20,450 nt of DNA from Actinomycetota bacterium (GTDB lineage Bacteria > Actinomycetota > Thermoleophilia > UBA2241). Under the pieces are notes generated by a model. It had not been told where the DNA came from. It did not search any database and saw nothing but the letters and a program-made list of their open reading frames with translations. This document shows positions 13,837 through 20,450 of the stretch, piece after piece. The stretch is taken from contig PMKK01000297.1 of NCBI GenBank assembly GCA_003157715.1, positions 1 to 20,450 on the forward strand, written 5' to 3'. Every line of letters starts with the position of its first letter. Position 1 is the first letter of the stretch. The position numbers and the translations under genes were made by a program.

Positions 13837-15425
13837 CCGGCCGGCGACGCTTGCCCGCCGGGCTGCGCCTGCCGCGCCGCCTCGCGCCTGGCGGCCGCCT
13901 GCCGCTGATGGCTGGGCGCCGTGCCGCGGATCGTGGTCAGCGCCACGGGCGCCGCCAGCAGCAGGATGGCGCCGGCGATCCAGAGGATCAGCGAGAAACC
14001 CGAGGTGAACGACTGGTTGACGATGTGGCCGATGGCGGCCATGTCGACGCCCGCCGGCGCGTGTGCCGGCACCGCCTGGCGTCCCTGCCCGGCGACCGCC
14101 ATGACGTGCTGCTGCACGGCCCGCGGCAGGTGGAGCGGCTGCAGGCTGGCGGCGAGGCGCTCGGTGAACCGCCTGGTCAGCAGGTTGCCGAGCACGGCGA
14201 TGCCCAGCACGCTGCCGACCTGCCGCATGGTGTTGGAGGTCGACGACGCCATGCCCGCGCGCGCCGGCGGCACGGTGCTCATGATGGCGGTGGTCATGGG
14301 GCTCATGACCAGGCCGCAGCCGGCGCCCATCAGCACGAGCCAGTACCAGAACGAGCCGTACGGCGTCGTCGGGCCGACCCGCGTGAGAAACAGGAAGGCG
14401 CTGCCCATCATGAGCAGGCCGGCGGTCATCGGCAGGCGCGACCCGACGCGGCCGGCGATGCGTCCCGAGAGAAAGCCGAGGCCGGCCACGCCGAGCGTCG
14501 AGGGCAGCGAGTAGACGCCGGCCATGGTCGGCGAGTAGCCCATGACGTTCTGAAAATAGAGCCCCAGGAAGAACAGGATGCCGAAGAAGGAGAAGCTCAC
14601 CAGCAGCCCCACCGCGTTGGCTCCGCCGAAGGTCGTGTTGCGAAAGAACTTGAGCTGCAGCATGGGGCTCTTGCCGAACAGCTCGACCGCGACAAAGACG
14701 CTCAGCGTGACACCGGCGACGATGAAACAGGAGACGATCCGCGTCGAGGTCCAGCCGTAGGAGTTGGCTTCGATGAAGGCGTAGGTGAGCGCCGCCAGCC
14801 CGACGACCGCCAGGGCCTGGCCCGGCAGGTCGAGGCTGCGGCCGGCGCGATCGGACGACTCGGGCACGGCGCGCAGCGCGACGGCCATGGCGACGACGCC
14901 GATCGGTACGTTGATCAGAAAGATGCTCTGCCAGCCCAGGTTGTCGACCATGGTGCCGCCGATCAGCGGCCCGATGGCCAGCGCGAGGGCCGAAACGCCG
15001 GCCCACATGCCGATCGCCTGGGCGCGCTCACGAGGGTCTGGGAACGTGTTCATGATGATCGACAGCGTGCTGGGCATCATGAGGGCCGCGCCGGTGCCCT
15101 GGAAGGTGCGCGCGGCGATCAGCAGGCCGATGGACGGCGCCAGGGCGCACGCCAGCGAGCCGCCCGTGAAGAGGGCGAGGCCGGCGATGAAGGCCTTGCG
15201 CCGGCCGAACATGTCGCCCAGCGTGCCGCCGCTGAGCAGCAGGCTGGCCAGGGCGAGGATGTAAGCGTCGACGATCCACTGCAGCTCGGCCATGCTCGCG
15301 CCGAGCTTGCGCTGGATCGTCGGCAGAGCGAGGTTCACGACCGAGCTGTCGAGCATGGCCATGAAGAGGGCGAAGCACATCACCCCCAGGGTGATGGCTT
15401 TGGTCCTGCGGTCACCGGCGAACAT
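13812..15425 (-). CDS. DHA2-family (EmrB/QacA-type) MFS drug efflux transporter
   Basis: This 537-residue protein has the usual 14-helix layout of DHA2 pumps. Motif D1 is LDSSVVNLALPTIQRKLG (25-42), motif A is GGTLGDMFGRRKAF (66-79) and the antiporter motif C region is ALAIGPLIGGTMVDNLGW (about 148-166). A large loop lies before the last helix (about 425-470), and the C-terminal tail is rich in Ala, Gln and Arg. Pumps of this group exchange protons for hydrophobic drugs or dyes. The start overlaps the PadR gene by 14 bases. The pair is a typical repressor-pump operon in which ligand binding to PadR releases expression. The last codons have been duplicated just downstream. Confidence 0.93.
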   Translation of the reverse strand: MFAGDRRTKAITLGVMCFALFMAMLDSSVVNLALPTIQRKLGASMAELQWIVDAYILALASLLLSGGTLGDMFGRRKAFIAGLALFTGGSLACALAPSIGLLIAARTFQGTGAALMMPSTLSIIMNTFPDPRERAQAIGMWAGVSALALAIGPLIGGTMVDNLGWQSIFLINVPIGVVAMAVALRAVPESSDRAGRSLDLPGQALAVVGLAALTYAFIEANSYGWTSTRIVSCFIVAGVTLSVFVAVELFGKSPMLQLKFFRNTTFGGANAVGLLVSFSFFGILFFLGLYFQNVMGYSPTMAGVYSLPSTLGVAGLGFLSGRIAGRVGSRLPMTAGLLMMGSAFLFLTRVGPTTPYGSFWYWLVLMGAGCGLVMSPMTTAIMSTVPPARAGMASSTSNTMRQVGSVLGIAVLGNLLTRRFTERLAASLQPLHLPRAVQQHVMAVAGQGRQAVPAHAPAGVDMAAIGHIVNQSFTSGFSLILWIAGAILLLAAPVALTTIRGTAPSHQRQAAARREAARQAQPGGQASPAGQAIAAED

Positions 15426-16125
15426 TCGTGCCTCCGTTCTCGTCGTCCGCGGCGTCCGCCGCCGCGGGGGCGGACGGAGCGGAGTCGTTGTGGCCGGCGC
15501 CGGGGCGCTGCGGCTCGGGATCGCCGAGGCCGGCGCCGGGGGCGTCCAGGTCGGCCGAACGCAGCGGCGCGGGCGCGGCCCAGCCCTCGGAGCGCGTAAG
15601 CAGCTCCTCGGCGCACGAGACGAGCAGCTCGCCGGCGCGCCGCGCCTTCTCCATCGCCGCGAGCACCCAGTCGTAGGGCTCGCCGCGGTCGACGTGCTCC
15701 CGCATGTGGCGGTACTCCTCGTCCCAGAACTGCCCGCGCTGCTCGAGGGTGGCGATGTGGGCCGCGATCAGCTCCTTGCGCTCTTCGACTGGGAACAGGC
15801 CCAGGAAGGCGGTCACGAGATCGAAGGGGTCGTGGGTAGACGTCTCGGCCGCCGTGCGGCGCAGCATCTCCAGGGCGCGAGTGCGGCCCAGCTCGGTGAT
15901 GCCGTAGATTGTCGCCGGCGCGTAACTGCCGTGCTGCTCGGTGCCGCGCTGCTCGATCAGACCGTTCTTGTCGAGCGTACGCAGGGCATTGTAGATGGAG
16001 CCGGTGCTGAAGCCGGCCCAGCGGTCGACGCCCCACTGCTTGGCGCGCGCCGTCAGCTGGTAGCCGTGCGCCTCGCCCTGCGTCAGGCTGCCGAGGATGA
16101 ACATCTGAACGTTGTCGCCCGCCAT
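15412..16125 (-). CDS. PadR-family transcriptional repressor
   Basis: This 237-residue protein has the PadR winged helix at its N-terminus: FILGSLTQGEAHGYQLTARA (9-28), then GFSTGSIYNALRTLDKNGLI (38-57) and a wing around YGITELGR (about 74-81). The middle helices (about 95-170) would form the dimer domain of the PadR/Vir family. The last 55 residues are an Ala/Asp/Pro-rich acidic tail not usual in the family. AGGAGGA stands just before the ATG. It is the first gene of the operon with the efflux pump and is preceded by a promoter flanked by inverted repeats. It therefore most likely represses itself and the pump and responds to a pump substrate. Confidence 0.92.
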   Translation of the reverse strand: MAGDNVQMFILGSLTQGEAHGYQLTARAKQWGVDRWAGFSTGSIYNALRTLDKNGLIEQRGTEQHGSYAPATIYGITELGRTRALEMLRRTAAETSTHDPFDLVTAFLGLFPVEERKELIAAHIATLEQRGQFWDEEYRHMREHVDRGEPYDWVLAAMEKARRAGELLVSCAEELLTRSEGWAAPAPLRSADLDAPGAGLGDPEPQRPGAGHNDSAPSAPAAADAADDENGGTNVRR

Positions 16126-16137
16126 CCCCTTCCTCCT

Positions 16138-16207
16138 ATTCCAGATGGACTACTTCATTTGACCTGGGCACAGTCTAGCAATCTAAACGAAGTAGTCAAG
16201 ATGGAAT
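16138..16207. promoter_or_regulatory. Inverted-repeat operator at the padR-efflux promoter
   Basis: GACTACTTC (16148-16156) and GAAGTAGTC (16189-16197) are perfect inverted copies. The match extends outward to 19-base arms (16138-16156, 16189-16207) that agree at 15 positions, with 32 bases between them. The right arm covers the -35 box and the left arm lies just past the expected transcription start. Two PadR dimers, or one looping pair, could close the promoter. The binding protein is inferred from position. Confidence 0.6.
16172..16199 (-). promoter_or_regulatory. Promoter of the padR-efflux operon
   Basis: On the minus strand TTGACT (16194-16199) is a near-perfect -35 box. After 16 bases comes TAGACT (16172-16177), preceded by TGC, which makes an extended -10. 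Transcription would start near 16165, about 40 bases before the padR ATG, leaving room for the AGGAGGA site. It is one of the few clear sigma-70-type promoters in the window. Confidence 0.65.
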
Positions 16208-16243
16208 AGTAGTCTGGTTCAGGCAGCTGCCACTGCCGTTGCT

Positions 16244-16846
16244 TCAGGCAGCCGCCCACGCCCCCAGCGCCGGCCCGGCGCGCCGCAGCGTCCGCCAGGC
16301 CGTGAGGCCGGCGCTCAGCGCTGCCAGCGGTCGCCTTGCCCCGCGCGCCGGGGTGTCGAGCACGACGCGCAGCACGGCGAACGGCCGGCCCGCGGCAGCC
16401 GGCGCGAGCCAGACCGATTCCATGTCGACCGCGAGCGCACCGCCGGCCGCCAGGACGGCGCGCTCGGCGCCATGCACGACGTGGTCGGCCGACACCACCG
16501 GCCCGGTGAAGACGCGCGGCAGGCCGTGCTCGCGCAGCGCCGCGACCAGTGTCTCAGAGGAACACCTCACGGTCTGCCCGCGCGGCCCGCGGACCTCGCC
16601 GGCGACGACGATGTCGCCGGGCCGCAGGTCGCCGGTCAGCGCGCCGCAGAAACCGCCCACCGCGACCGCCGCGCCGGCCAGGCGACTGGCCTTGACGGCA
16701 GCCGCCGCGGCGCGCGCCGGACCGACGCCGGTGCGCAGCAGCGCCGCTCCCGGCACGACCCGTCGCAAGGCCGACGCCTCGACGGCCATCGGGACCAGCA
16801 GCAGGAGCCGTGCCGAGTCGCCGCCGGCCCGCTCGAGCTCACTCAT
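16244..16846 (-). CDS. Nucleoside phosphorylase-superfamily protein (MTA/SAH nucleosidase- or HpnG-like)
   Basis: The 200-residue protein opens with LLLLVPMAVEASALRRVVPG (14-32), where Glu23 matches the catalytic-loop region of MTA/SAH nucleosidases. LRTGVGPARAAAAA (37-50) is the phosphate/purine-loop glycine block, and VAVGGFCGAL with RPGDIVVAGEV after it (61-85) follows. ALAVDMESVWLA (137-148) is the hallmark that holds the ribose-binding Met-Glu. The protein is somewhat shorter than MTA/SAH nucleosidase (about 230), and the late Asp region reads VVLDTP rather than SD. It may therefore be a relative such as the hopanoid-associated phosphorylase rather than a housekeeping nucleosidase. The ATG at 16844-16846 has GGGGAGGG upstream; a start ten residues earlier is less likely. 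No partner gene points to a pathway. Confidence 0.75.
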   Translation of the reverse strand: MSELERAGGDSARLLLLVPMAVEASALRRVVPGAALLRTGVGPARAAAAAVKASRLAGAAVAVGGFCGALTGDLRPGDIVVAGEVRGPRGQTVRCSSETLVAALREHGLPRVFTGPVVSADHVVHGAERAVLAAGGALAVDMESVWLAPAAAGRPFAVLRVVLDTPARGARRPLAALSAGLTAWRTLRRAGPALGAWAAA

Positions 16847-16980
16847 GGAGCCACCCTCCCCGTCACGGCCGCGCACGCCTGCTCAGCGCGCATGAAGGCC
16901 CCACCTCTCCGCGGCGAGCGGCGCACTTCAAACCGCCGTGCGCTGCCTGCGCAAGCTGTACGCCCGACGGCGGCACCGCG

Positions 16981-18513
16981 TCACGCGCCCGGCTTCGCCC
17001 TCGCGGACGGACCGAACGCCGCCGCCAGCGCCTCGAAGCGGCGCGCGGCGGGCTCGTCGACCGTGTGGCTCGAGTAACGCGCCAGCTCGTAGATCGCGGC
17101 GAGATCGGCCGCCACGTCCGGCGCCGCGGCGGCGCGAGCGGGCGGCGCGGCCCCCCGGTCGGCCGCGGCGCTCGGGGTGACGCCGGTACCGGTGTCCGGC
17201 GCCCCGCCGGACCTGCCGGACACGCCGGCGCCGCCGGACCCGCCAGCCCAGGCCGACCGCAGAAAGGCCCGCACGGTGGTGCCCGGCGGGCGGGCGTGAC
17301 CGGCGCGCAGCAGACGACCCTCGAGCTCCTCGTAACGGCGCCGCACCAGCTCGGCCGGCGTGCGCGGCGCGGCGCGACGGGCGGCGAAGCGGCGCAGCCT
17401 CTGGCCGGCGCGAGCCGCCGCCGCGCCCGCCGCCGAACGCAGGGTGACGATCGTCTCGCGCTCCTCGATCACCTCGCCGGCAGGCCGGCGCCGCACGCGC
17501 CGCAGGGCCAGTACCACCACGGCCAGCGGCACGCCGAGGGCGAGCAGCGCGCCGGCCACGGTCGCGGCGAGGCGCGGCACCTTCCAGCTTCTCGTGTGGG
17601 TCACCGTGCGGTGGGCCAGGACATGCAGCTTGGGCCCGCGAGAAGGCTTGGGGACGTGCGCCAGGTGCACGTGGAAGAGCCCCACCACGCCGCCGATGGC
17701 GCGGATCAGCCCGGCGCCGGCCAGAGCGACGGCATAGGCGAAGGCCTGCAGGGCGTAGCGCAGCATGCCGCCGGCGGCCGCCAGAAGCCAGAGCAGGACA
17801 TCGACGCTCAGCACCTGACCCACCAGGACACCAGCGGCCACGACGAGCGCGACGACGCCGACCACCGCCAGCAGCCACGGCCAGACGGGCGAGCGCCCAG
17901 TGCTCGGCACGAGCGCGGTGAGCGCGTCGTAGCGTGTGGCCGCCACGAGCAGACTGCCCGCCAGCAGCGCGGCGGCGACCGCGCCGCCCGCCCACGCCGG
18001 AGCCGAACCGCCCACGAGGCGGGCGCCGGCGACGATGACGCAGAGCAGGGCAAAGCCCCTGACGGCACGGCTCACGGCGGCCTCGGGGACCAGCGGCTCG
18101 CGGCCCAGCACCAGCCCTAGCACGACCAGCAGGGCCGCATAGGCCATGCCGGCCGCGATCAGCCACAGCGACGCCGGGCGAGCCCAGACGCGGCCGGCGG
18201 CGAGGAGCGCCCCAGCGGCGGCGAGCGTGAGGGCGGCGGTGAGGGCCCGGGCCTTCAGGCCCGGGCCCTGGGCCGCCGCCTCTCCCGCCGCCGTACGCAC
18301 GGCTGCCGTGCCCGCCGCCGCCTCTCCCGCCGCCGCCTTGCCCGACACGCGACGGGCGAGCAACGCCGCTACGAACACGACGGCCGCGGCGAAGGTCATG
18401 AACGCCGGACCGGAAGCGCCGCTCAGGGCGGCCGCCAGAGCGCCGGCCCAGATGCCCTCGGCCGCGGCGGCCAGCGCCACCGGCAGGAGCTCAGACCACG
18501 AGTGAGAGCGCAT
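16981..18513 (-). CDS. DUF4129 domain membrane protein (MoxR-DUF58 operon)
   Basis: This 510-residue protein has about ten Ala/Val/Leu-rich membrane segments in its first 300 residues. A cytoplasmic part after KVPRLAATVAGALLALGVPLAVVVLALRR follows. Near residues 385-425 lies the DUF4129 signature, ELVRRRYEELEGRLLRAGHARPPGTTVRAFL. DUF4129 proteins occur with MoxR, DUF58 and often transglutaminase proteins and are thought to take part in envelope or surface-protein assembly; the exact role is unknown. The ATG at 18511-18513 has GGAGGA upstream and lies inside the end of the DUF58 gene (23-base overlap). Residues about 60-90 (AAAGEAAAGTAAV) are repeat-derived and contain a strong GC hairpin. The tail is also low-complexity. 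No transglutaminase is fused here. Confidence 0.82.
   Translation of the reverse strand: MRSHSWSELLPVALAAAAEGIWAGALAAALSGASGPAFMTFAAAVVFVAALLARRVSGKAAAGEAAAGTAAVRTAAGEAAAQGPGLKARALTAALTLAAAGALLAAGRVWARPASLWLIAAGMAYAALLVVLGLVLGREPLVPEAAVSRAVRGFALLCVIVAGARLVGGSAPAWAGGAVAAALLAGSLLVAATRYDALTALVPSTGRSPVWPWLLAVVGVVALVVAAGVLVGQVLSVDVLLWLLAAAGGMLRYALQAFAYAVALAGAGLIRAIGGVVGLFHVHLAHVPKPSRGPKLHVLAHRTVTHTRSWKVPRLAATVAGALLALGVPLAVVVLALRRVRRRPAGEVIEERETIVTLRSAAGAAAARAGQRLRRFAARRAAPRTPAELVRRRYEELEGRLLRAGHARPPGTTVRAFLRSAWAGGSGGAGVSGRSGGAPDTGTGVTPSAAADRGAAPPARAAAAPDVAADLAAIYELARYSSHTVDEPAARRFEALAAAFGPSARAKPGA
18243..18268. repeat. Perfect 12-bp GC inverted repeat inside the DUF4129 gene
   Basis: GGGCCCGGGCCT-TC-AGGCCCGGGCCC forms a nearly loopless stem of twelve pairs, eleven of them GC. 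It encodes QGPGLKARAL in the protein. It could pause ribosomes or polymerase, or be a relic of a small mobile palindromic element. Confidence 0.8.
18272..18335 (-). repeat. 22-bp direct repeat (42-bp period) inside the DUF4129 gene
   Basis: A 22-base segment at 18272-18293 recurs exactly at 18314-18335. The 42-base spacing is 14 codons, so both copies encode the same peptide (TAAGEAAA versus AAAGEAAA). The surrounding sequence is a looser 15-bp repeat (GKAAA, GEAAA, GTAAV). This is in-frame expansion of a soluble loop. Confidence 0.8.
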
Positions 18514-19699
18514 CGCCCGTCCTCCAGTCGAAGTCGCCGGGCACGATGGCGTCGACAAACGGGCGCTCCTCGGCCGAGGGGCTGCCGACATAGACGACCG
18601 TCACGTGACGCTCGGCGCGCAGCCGGACCAGGAGTTCGCGCGTCGCCGGCCGCAGGGCCGCGCCGACGAGGACGCAGTCGGCCTGGGCGGTCTCGTCGGC
18701 AAGTTCCGCGCCGAGCACCAGACCGAAGTCGTCGGGCGGGAACACGAGCACGCGGCCGAGGGTCTCCAGCACGTCGTCGAGGGCGCCCTCGCGCGGCTCG
18801 ATGTCGATGGCGCGCCAATCGCCGGTGAGCCGCGCGTTGGAGGCCAGACCTATCCCGAAGCCGCGGCCGGCGAAGGCCGCCGCGAGCGACGCCGCAACGA
18901 CGCACAGGAGCTCCATGCGCTCGGGGTCGACGCCCAGCCAGGCGTGCTCGAACATGCCGACGTCGAGCAGCAGCCGCACGGCAGTGAGCGTCGTCGGGTC
19001 GAACTCGTTGGTGTGCAACGCGCCGGTGCGGGCGGTGGCCCGCCAGTTCACGGCGCGCAACGGGTCGCCCGGCAGGTAGGGCCGCGTGCCGCGCAGCGCC
19101 GTCGGGTCGGTGGTCAGCGAGCGCGGCGCCTGCTCCTCGACGAGCGGCCGCCCGGTGAGCAGCTCGAGGCCGGGGATGTCGAGCACGCGGGGCAGCACGA
19201 CGACCTCCTCGCGCAGCGGCAGGCTGCGCACCACGCCGGCGATGCCGAAGGGATCGCCGGCCTCGAGCTCGGCGGGCCCGAAGCGAAGCAGCCCGCGCTG
19301 CATGCAGCGCACCTGATAGCGCCGGCGCGCGCGCTCGTACCAGCGCAGCGAGATGGTCTGCGAGAGGCTCTGGCTGCCGTGCACCGCCGAGGCCTTCAAG
19401 GCGAAGCCCTGCGGTTCGAGGCCCAGAGGCCACTCGTCACGCACGCGCATCCAGACCAGCGGCAGCAGCTTGGCATTGCTGAACGACATGGTCACGTCGA
19501 GCCGGCCGCCCCAGGCGACCACGCGCTGGGCCGGGGTGCGCTCGAAGCTGAAGGACTCGAAGACGCGCCGTCGCGAGCCCGCGACCAGCGCCGCCAGCAA
19601 GGCCCCCGCCAGCACGGCGAGCACGAGGGCGCCCGACCCCAGCAGGGCAGCCACGGCGAGACCCGCGACGGCGAACCCGGCGATCGACCTCAGGCGCAT
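18491..19699 (-). CDS. DUF58 domain protein
   Basis: The 402-residue protein starts with two close hydrophobic segments (IAGFAVAGLAVAALLGSGALVLAVLAGALLAALVAG, 6-41). A beta-rich part follows, then the DUF58 core GTRPYLPGDPLRAVNWRATARTGALHTNEFDPTT (about 204-237). The last part has a von-Willebrand-A-like look (LLLDVG, CVLVGAAL, VTVVYVG). DUF58 proteins are regularly encoded with MoxR AAA+ ATPases, which are thought to remodel or load metal into partner proteins. Their function in the envelope is still unclear. The ATG at 19697-19699 has no good ribosome-binding site and lies in the last unit of a 23-bp repeat array that spans the gap from the MoxR gene (81 bases). The gene overlaps the DUF4129 gene by 23 bases. 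Confidence 0.9.
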   Translation of the reverse strand: MRLRSIAGFAVAGLAVAALLGSGALVLAVLAGALLAALVAGSRRRVFESFSFERTPAQRVVAWGGRLDVTMSFSNAKLLPLVWMRVRDEWPLGLEPQGFALKASAVHGSQSLSQTISLRWYERARRRYQVRCMQRGLLRFGPAELEAGDPFGIAGVVRSLPLREEVVVLPRVLDIPGLELLTGRPLVEEQAPRSLTTDPTALRGTRPYLPGDPLRAVNWRATARTGALHTNEFDPTTLTAVRLLLDVGMFEHAWLGVDPERMELLCVVAASLAAAFAGRGFGIGLASNARLTGDWRAIDIEPREGALDDVLETLGRVLVFPPDDFGLVLGAELADETAQADCVLVGAALRPATRELLVRLRAERHVTVVYVGSPSAEERPFVDAIVPGDFDWRTGDALSLVV

Positions 19700-19789
19700 G
19701 GCCGACCCGGGCTCAGGCGCACAGTGGCGGCGAGCTCAGACGCACGGCCGACCGGTCTCGAGCGCACGGCGACGCCGGTCTCAGGCGCC
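19677..19789 (-). repeat. 22-23-bp tandem repeat array (5 units) spanning the MoxR stop and DUF58 start
   Basis: On the minus strand five units begin at 19789, 19767, 19745, 19722 and 19699. Each has a core like TGCGCCTGAG followed by CCGG or similar and ending near GTCGGCC. The last unit supplies the DUF58 start (ATGCGCCTGAGG). The first contains the MoxR stop (GCGCCTGAG, where TGA is the stop). Three middle units begin with GTGCG, but none is in frame with DUF58. Confidence 0.8.
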
Positions 19790-20450
19790 GTCCCGCGCGT
19801 CGCCCGCCGCGCCGCCACGGGCGTCGCCGGACGTTTCGCCCTGCTCCTCCGCCGGCACGGCGACGGTGGCGACGATCTCGCGCAGCACGTCGTCGGGATC
19901 GCGGCGCTCGATCACGGCGTCGCGGCTGAGCAGCAGGCGGTGGGCCAGGACGGGCGCGACGAGCGCTTGGATGTCGTCGGGCGTCACGAAGTCGCGCCCG
20001 TCCAAGGCCGCCCAGGCCTGCGCCGCGTGCAGCAGAGCCAGCGAGGCCCGCGGGCTGGCCCCCAGCCGCAGCAGCGGCGTCTCGCGAGTGGCGCGCGCCA
20101 GGGCCACGACGTAGCCCGCCACGTCGGCCGCCACGTGCACGTCACGCACGGCGGCACGCACGGCGGGCAGGACGTCGGCCACCGCCACCGCCCGCACGTC
20201 GGCCAGCGGGTCGCCGGCACGAAAGCGCTCGAGCATACGGATCTCCTCGGCGGCGCTAGGGTAGCCCATCCGCAGGCGCAGCAAGAAGCGGTCGAGCTGC
20301 GCCTCGGGCAGCGGGAACGTGCCCTTCAGCTCGACGGGGTTCTGCGTGGCCAGGACGATGAACGGCTGCGGCAAAGCGTGCGTCGTGCCGTCGACCGTGA
20401 CGCCGCGCTCCTCCATCGCCTCCAGAAAGGCCGACTGGGTGCGCGGCGTG
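19781..20450 (-). CDS. MoxR-family AAA+ ATPase, C-terminal part (5' end outside window)
   Basis: About 222 residues are visible and the frame is open to the window edge. The first residues, TPRTQSAFLEAMEERGVTVDG, are the MoxR segment after Walker B, with the pore or insert region. FIVLATQNPVELKGTFPLPEAQLDRFLLRLRMGYP follows, holding sensor 1 (TQNP) and the arginine finger (EAQLDRF). The helical lid holds ARATRETPLLRLGASPRASLALLHAAQAWAALDGRDFVTPDDI, including sensor 2 (GASPRA). MoxR proteins are chaperone-like ATPases that act with the DUF58 protein encoded next. Walker A and B lie outside the window. The C-terminal tail (about 20 residues) is Gly/Ala/Asp-rich and variable. The stop falls in a repeat unit shared with the next gene's start. 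Confidence 0.95.
   Translation of the reverse strand, partial: TPRTQSAFLEAMEERGVTVDGTTHALPQPFIVLATQNPVELKGTFPLPEAQLDRFLLRLRMGYPSAAEEIRMLERFRAGDPLADVRAVAVADVLPAVRAAVRDVHVAADVAGYVVALARATRETPLLRLGASPRASLALLHAAQAWAALDGRDFVTPDDIQALVAPVLAHRLLLSRDAVIERRDPDDVLREIVATVAVPAEEQGETSGDARGGAAGDARDGA

Noticed and set aside
13851..15599. Plus-strand frame of 582 codons opposite the efflux pump and PadR genes
   Set aside because: The protein is His/Gly/Asp/Arg-rich without motifs, while the minus strand encodes textbook DHA2 and PadR proteins.

Overview
The window is very GC-rich with tightly packed genes, many joined by 4-base or slightly longer overlaps. It has DesK/DesR-like signalling with an ABC-2 exporter, a PadR/DHA2 efflux pair, a MoxR-DUF58-DUF4129 operon and type IV pilin-like genes. 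Together these suggest a chromosomal segment of a high-GC bacterium, most likely an actinobacterium of a lineage that carries type IV pili. That placement is inference from gene content and base composition; there is no rRNA or other marker here. No tRNA, rRNA, CRISPR array or insertion sequence was seen.

Layout. 1-2732 (+): the end of a pseudopilin operon, with a cut-off pilin-like C-terminus, a PilW-type prepilin and a large PilX-type protein carrying a repeated beta-rich domain. 2776-5828 (+): an ornithine-cyclodeaminase/mu-crystallin-family dehydrogenase, an Fe-S L-serine-dehydratase-like protein and a DUF2007 protein. 5829-6419: a gene-free stretch with a heptamer repeat and palindromes. 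6420-7027 (+): a MazEF-type toxin-antitoxin pair behind a palindromic operator. 7024-8686 (+): a frameshifted SAM methyltransferase and a phosphoesterase lipoprotein with an iterated signal peptide. 8772-12646 (-): ABC ATPase, ABC-2 permease, histidine kinase and response regulator, a likely self-contained envelope-stress or drug-export module. 12805-13551 (+): an MntA/HepT (MNT-HEPN) toxin-antitoxin pair. 13812-16125 (-): a PadR repressor and DHA2 efflux pump behind a well-formed promoter and inverted-repeat operator. 16244-16846 (-): a nucleoside-phosphorylase-superfamily protein. 16981-20450 (-): DUF4129 protein, DUF58 protein and MoxR ATPase (cut by the window end).

The most unusual property is distributed. 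At least eight separate short tandem-repeat arrays of unrelated sequence (unit lengths 7, 9, 12, 18 and 22-23 bp, plus a 22-bp direct repeat with a 42-bp period) lie within 17 kb. Several sit inside coding sequence as whole-codon expansions: in a loop of the dehydrogenase, in the ATP lid of the histidine kinase, and in a lipoprotein signal peptide where the lipobox itself is repeated. Others sit on gene junctions and include start or stop codons. This looks like a lineage-wide habit of slippage-generated repeats rather than one mobile element. No wholly new defence or biosynthetic system is evident; the best candidates for new biology are the repeat expansions, the dehydrogenase/serine-dehydratase pair and the solenoid pseudopilin.
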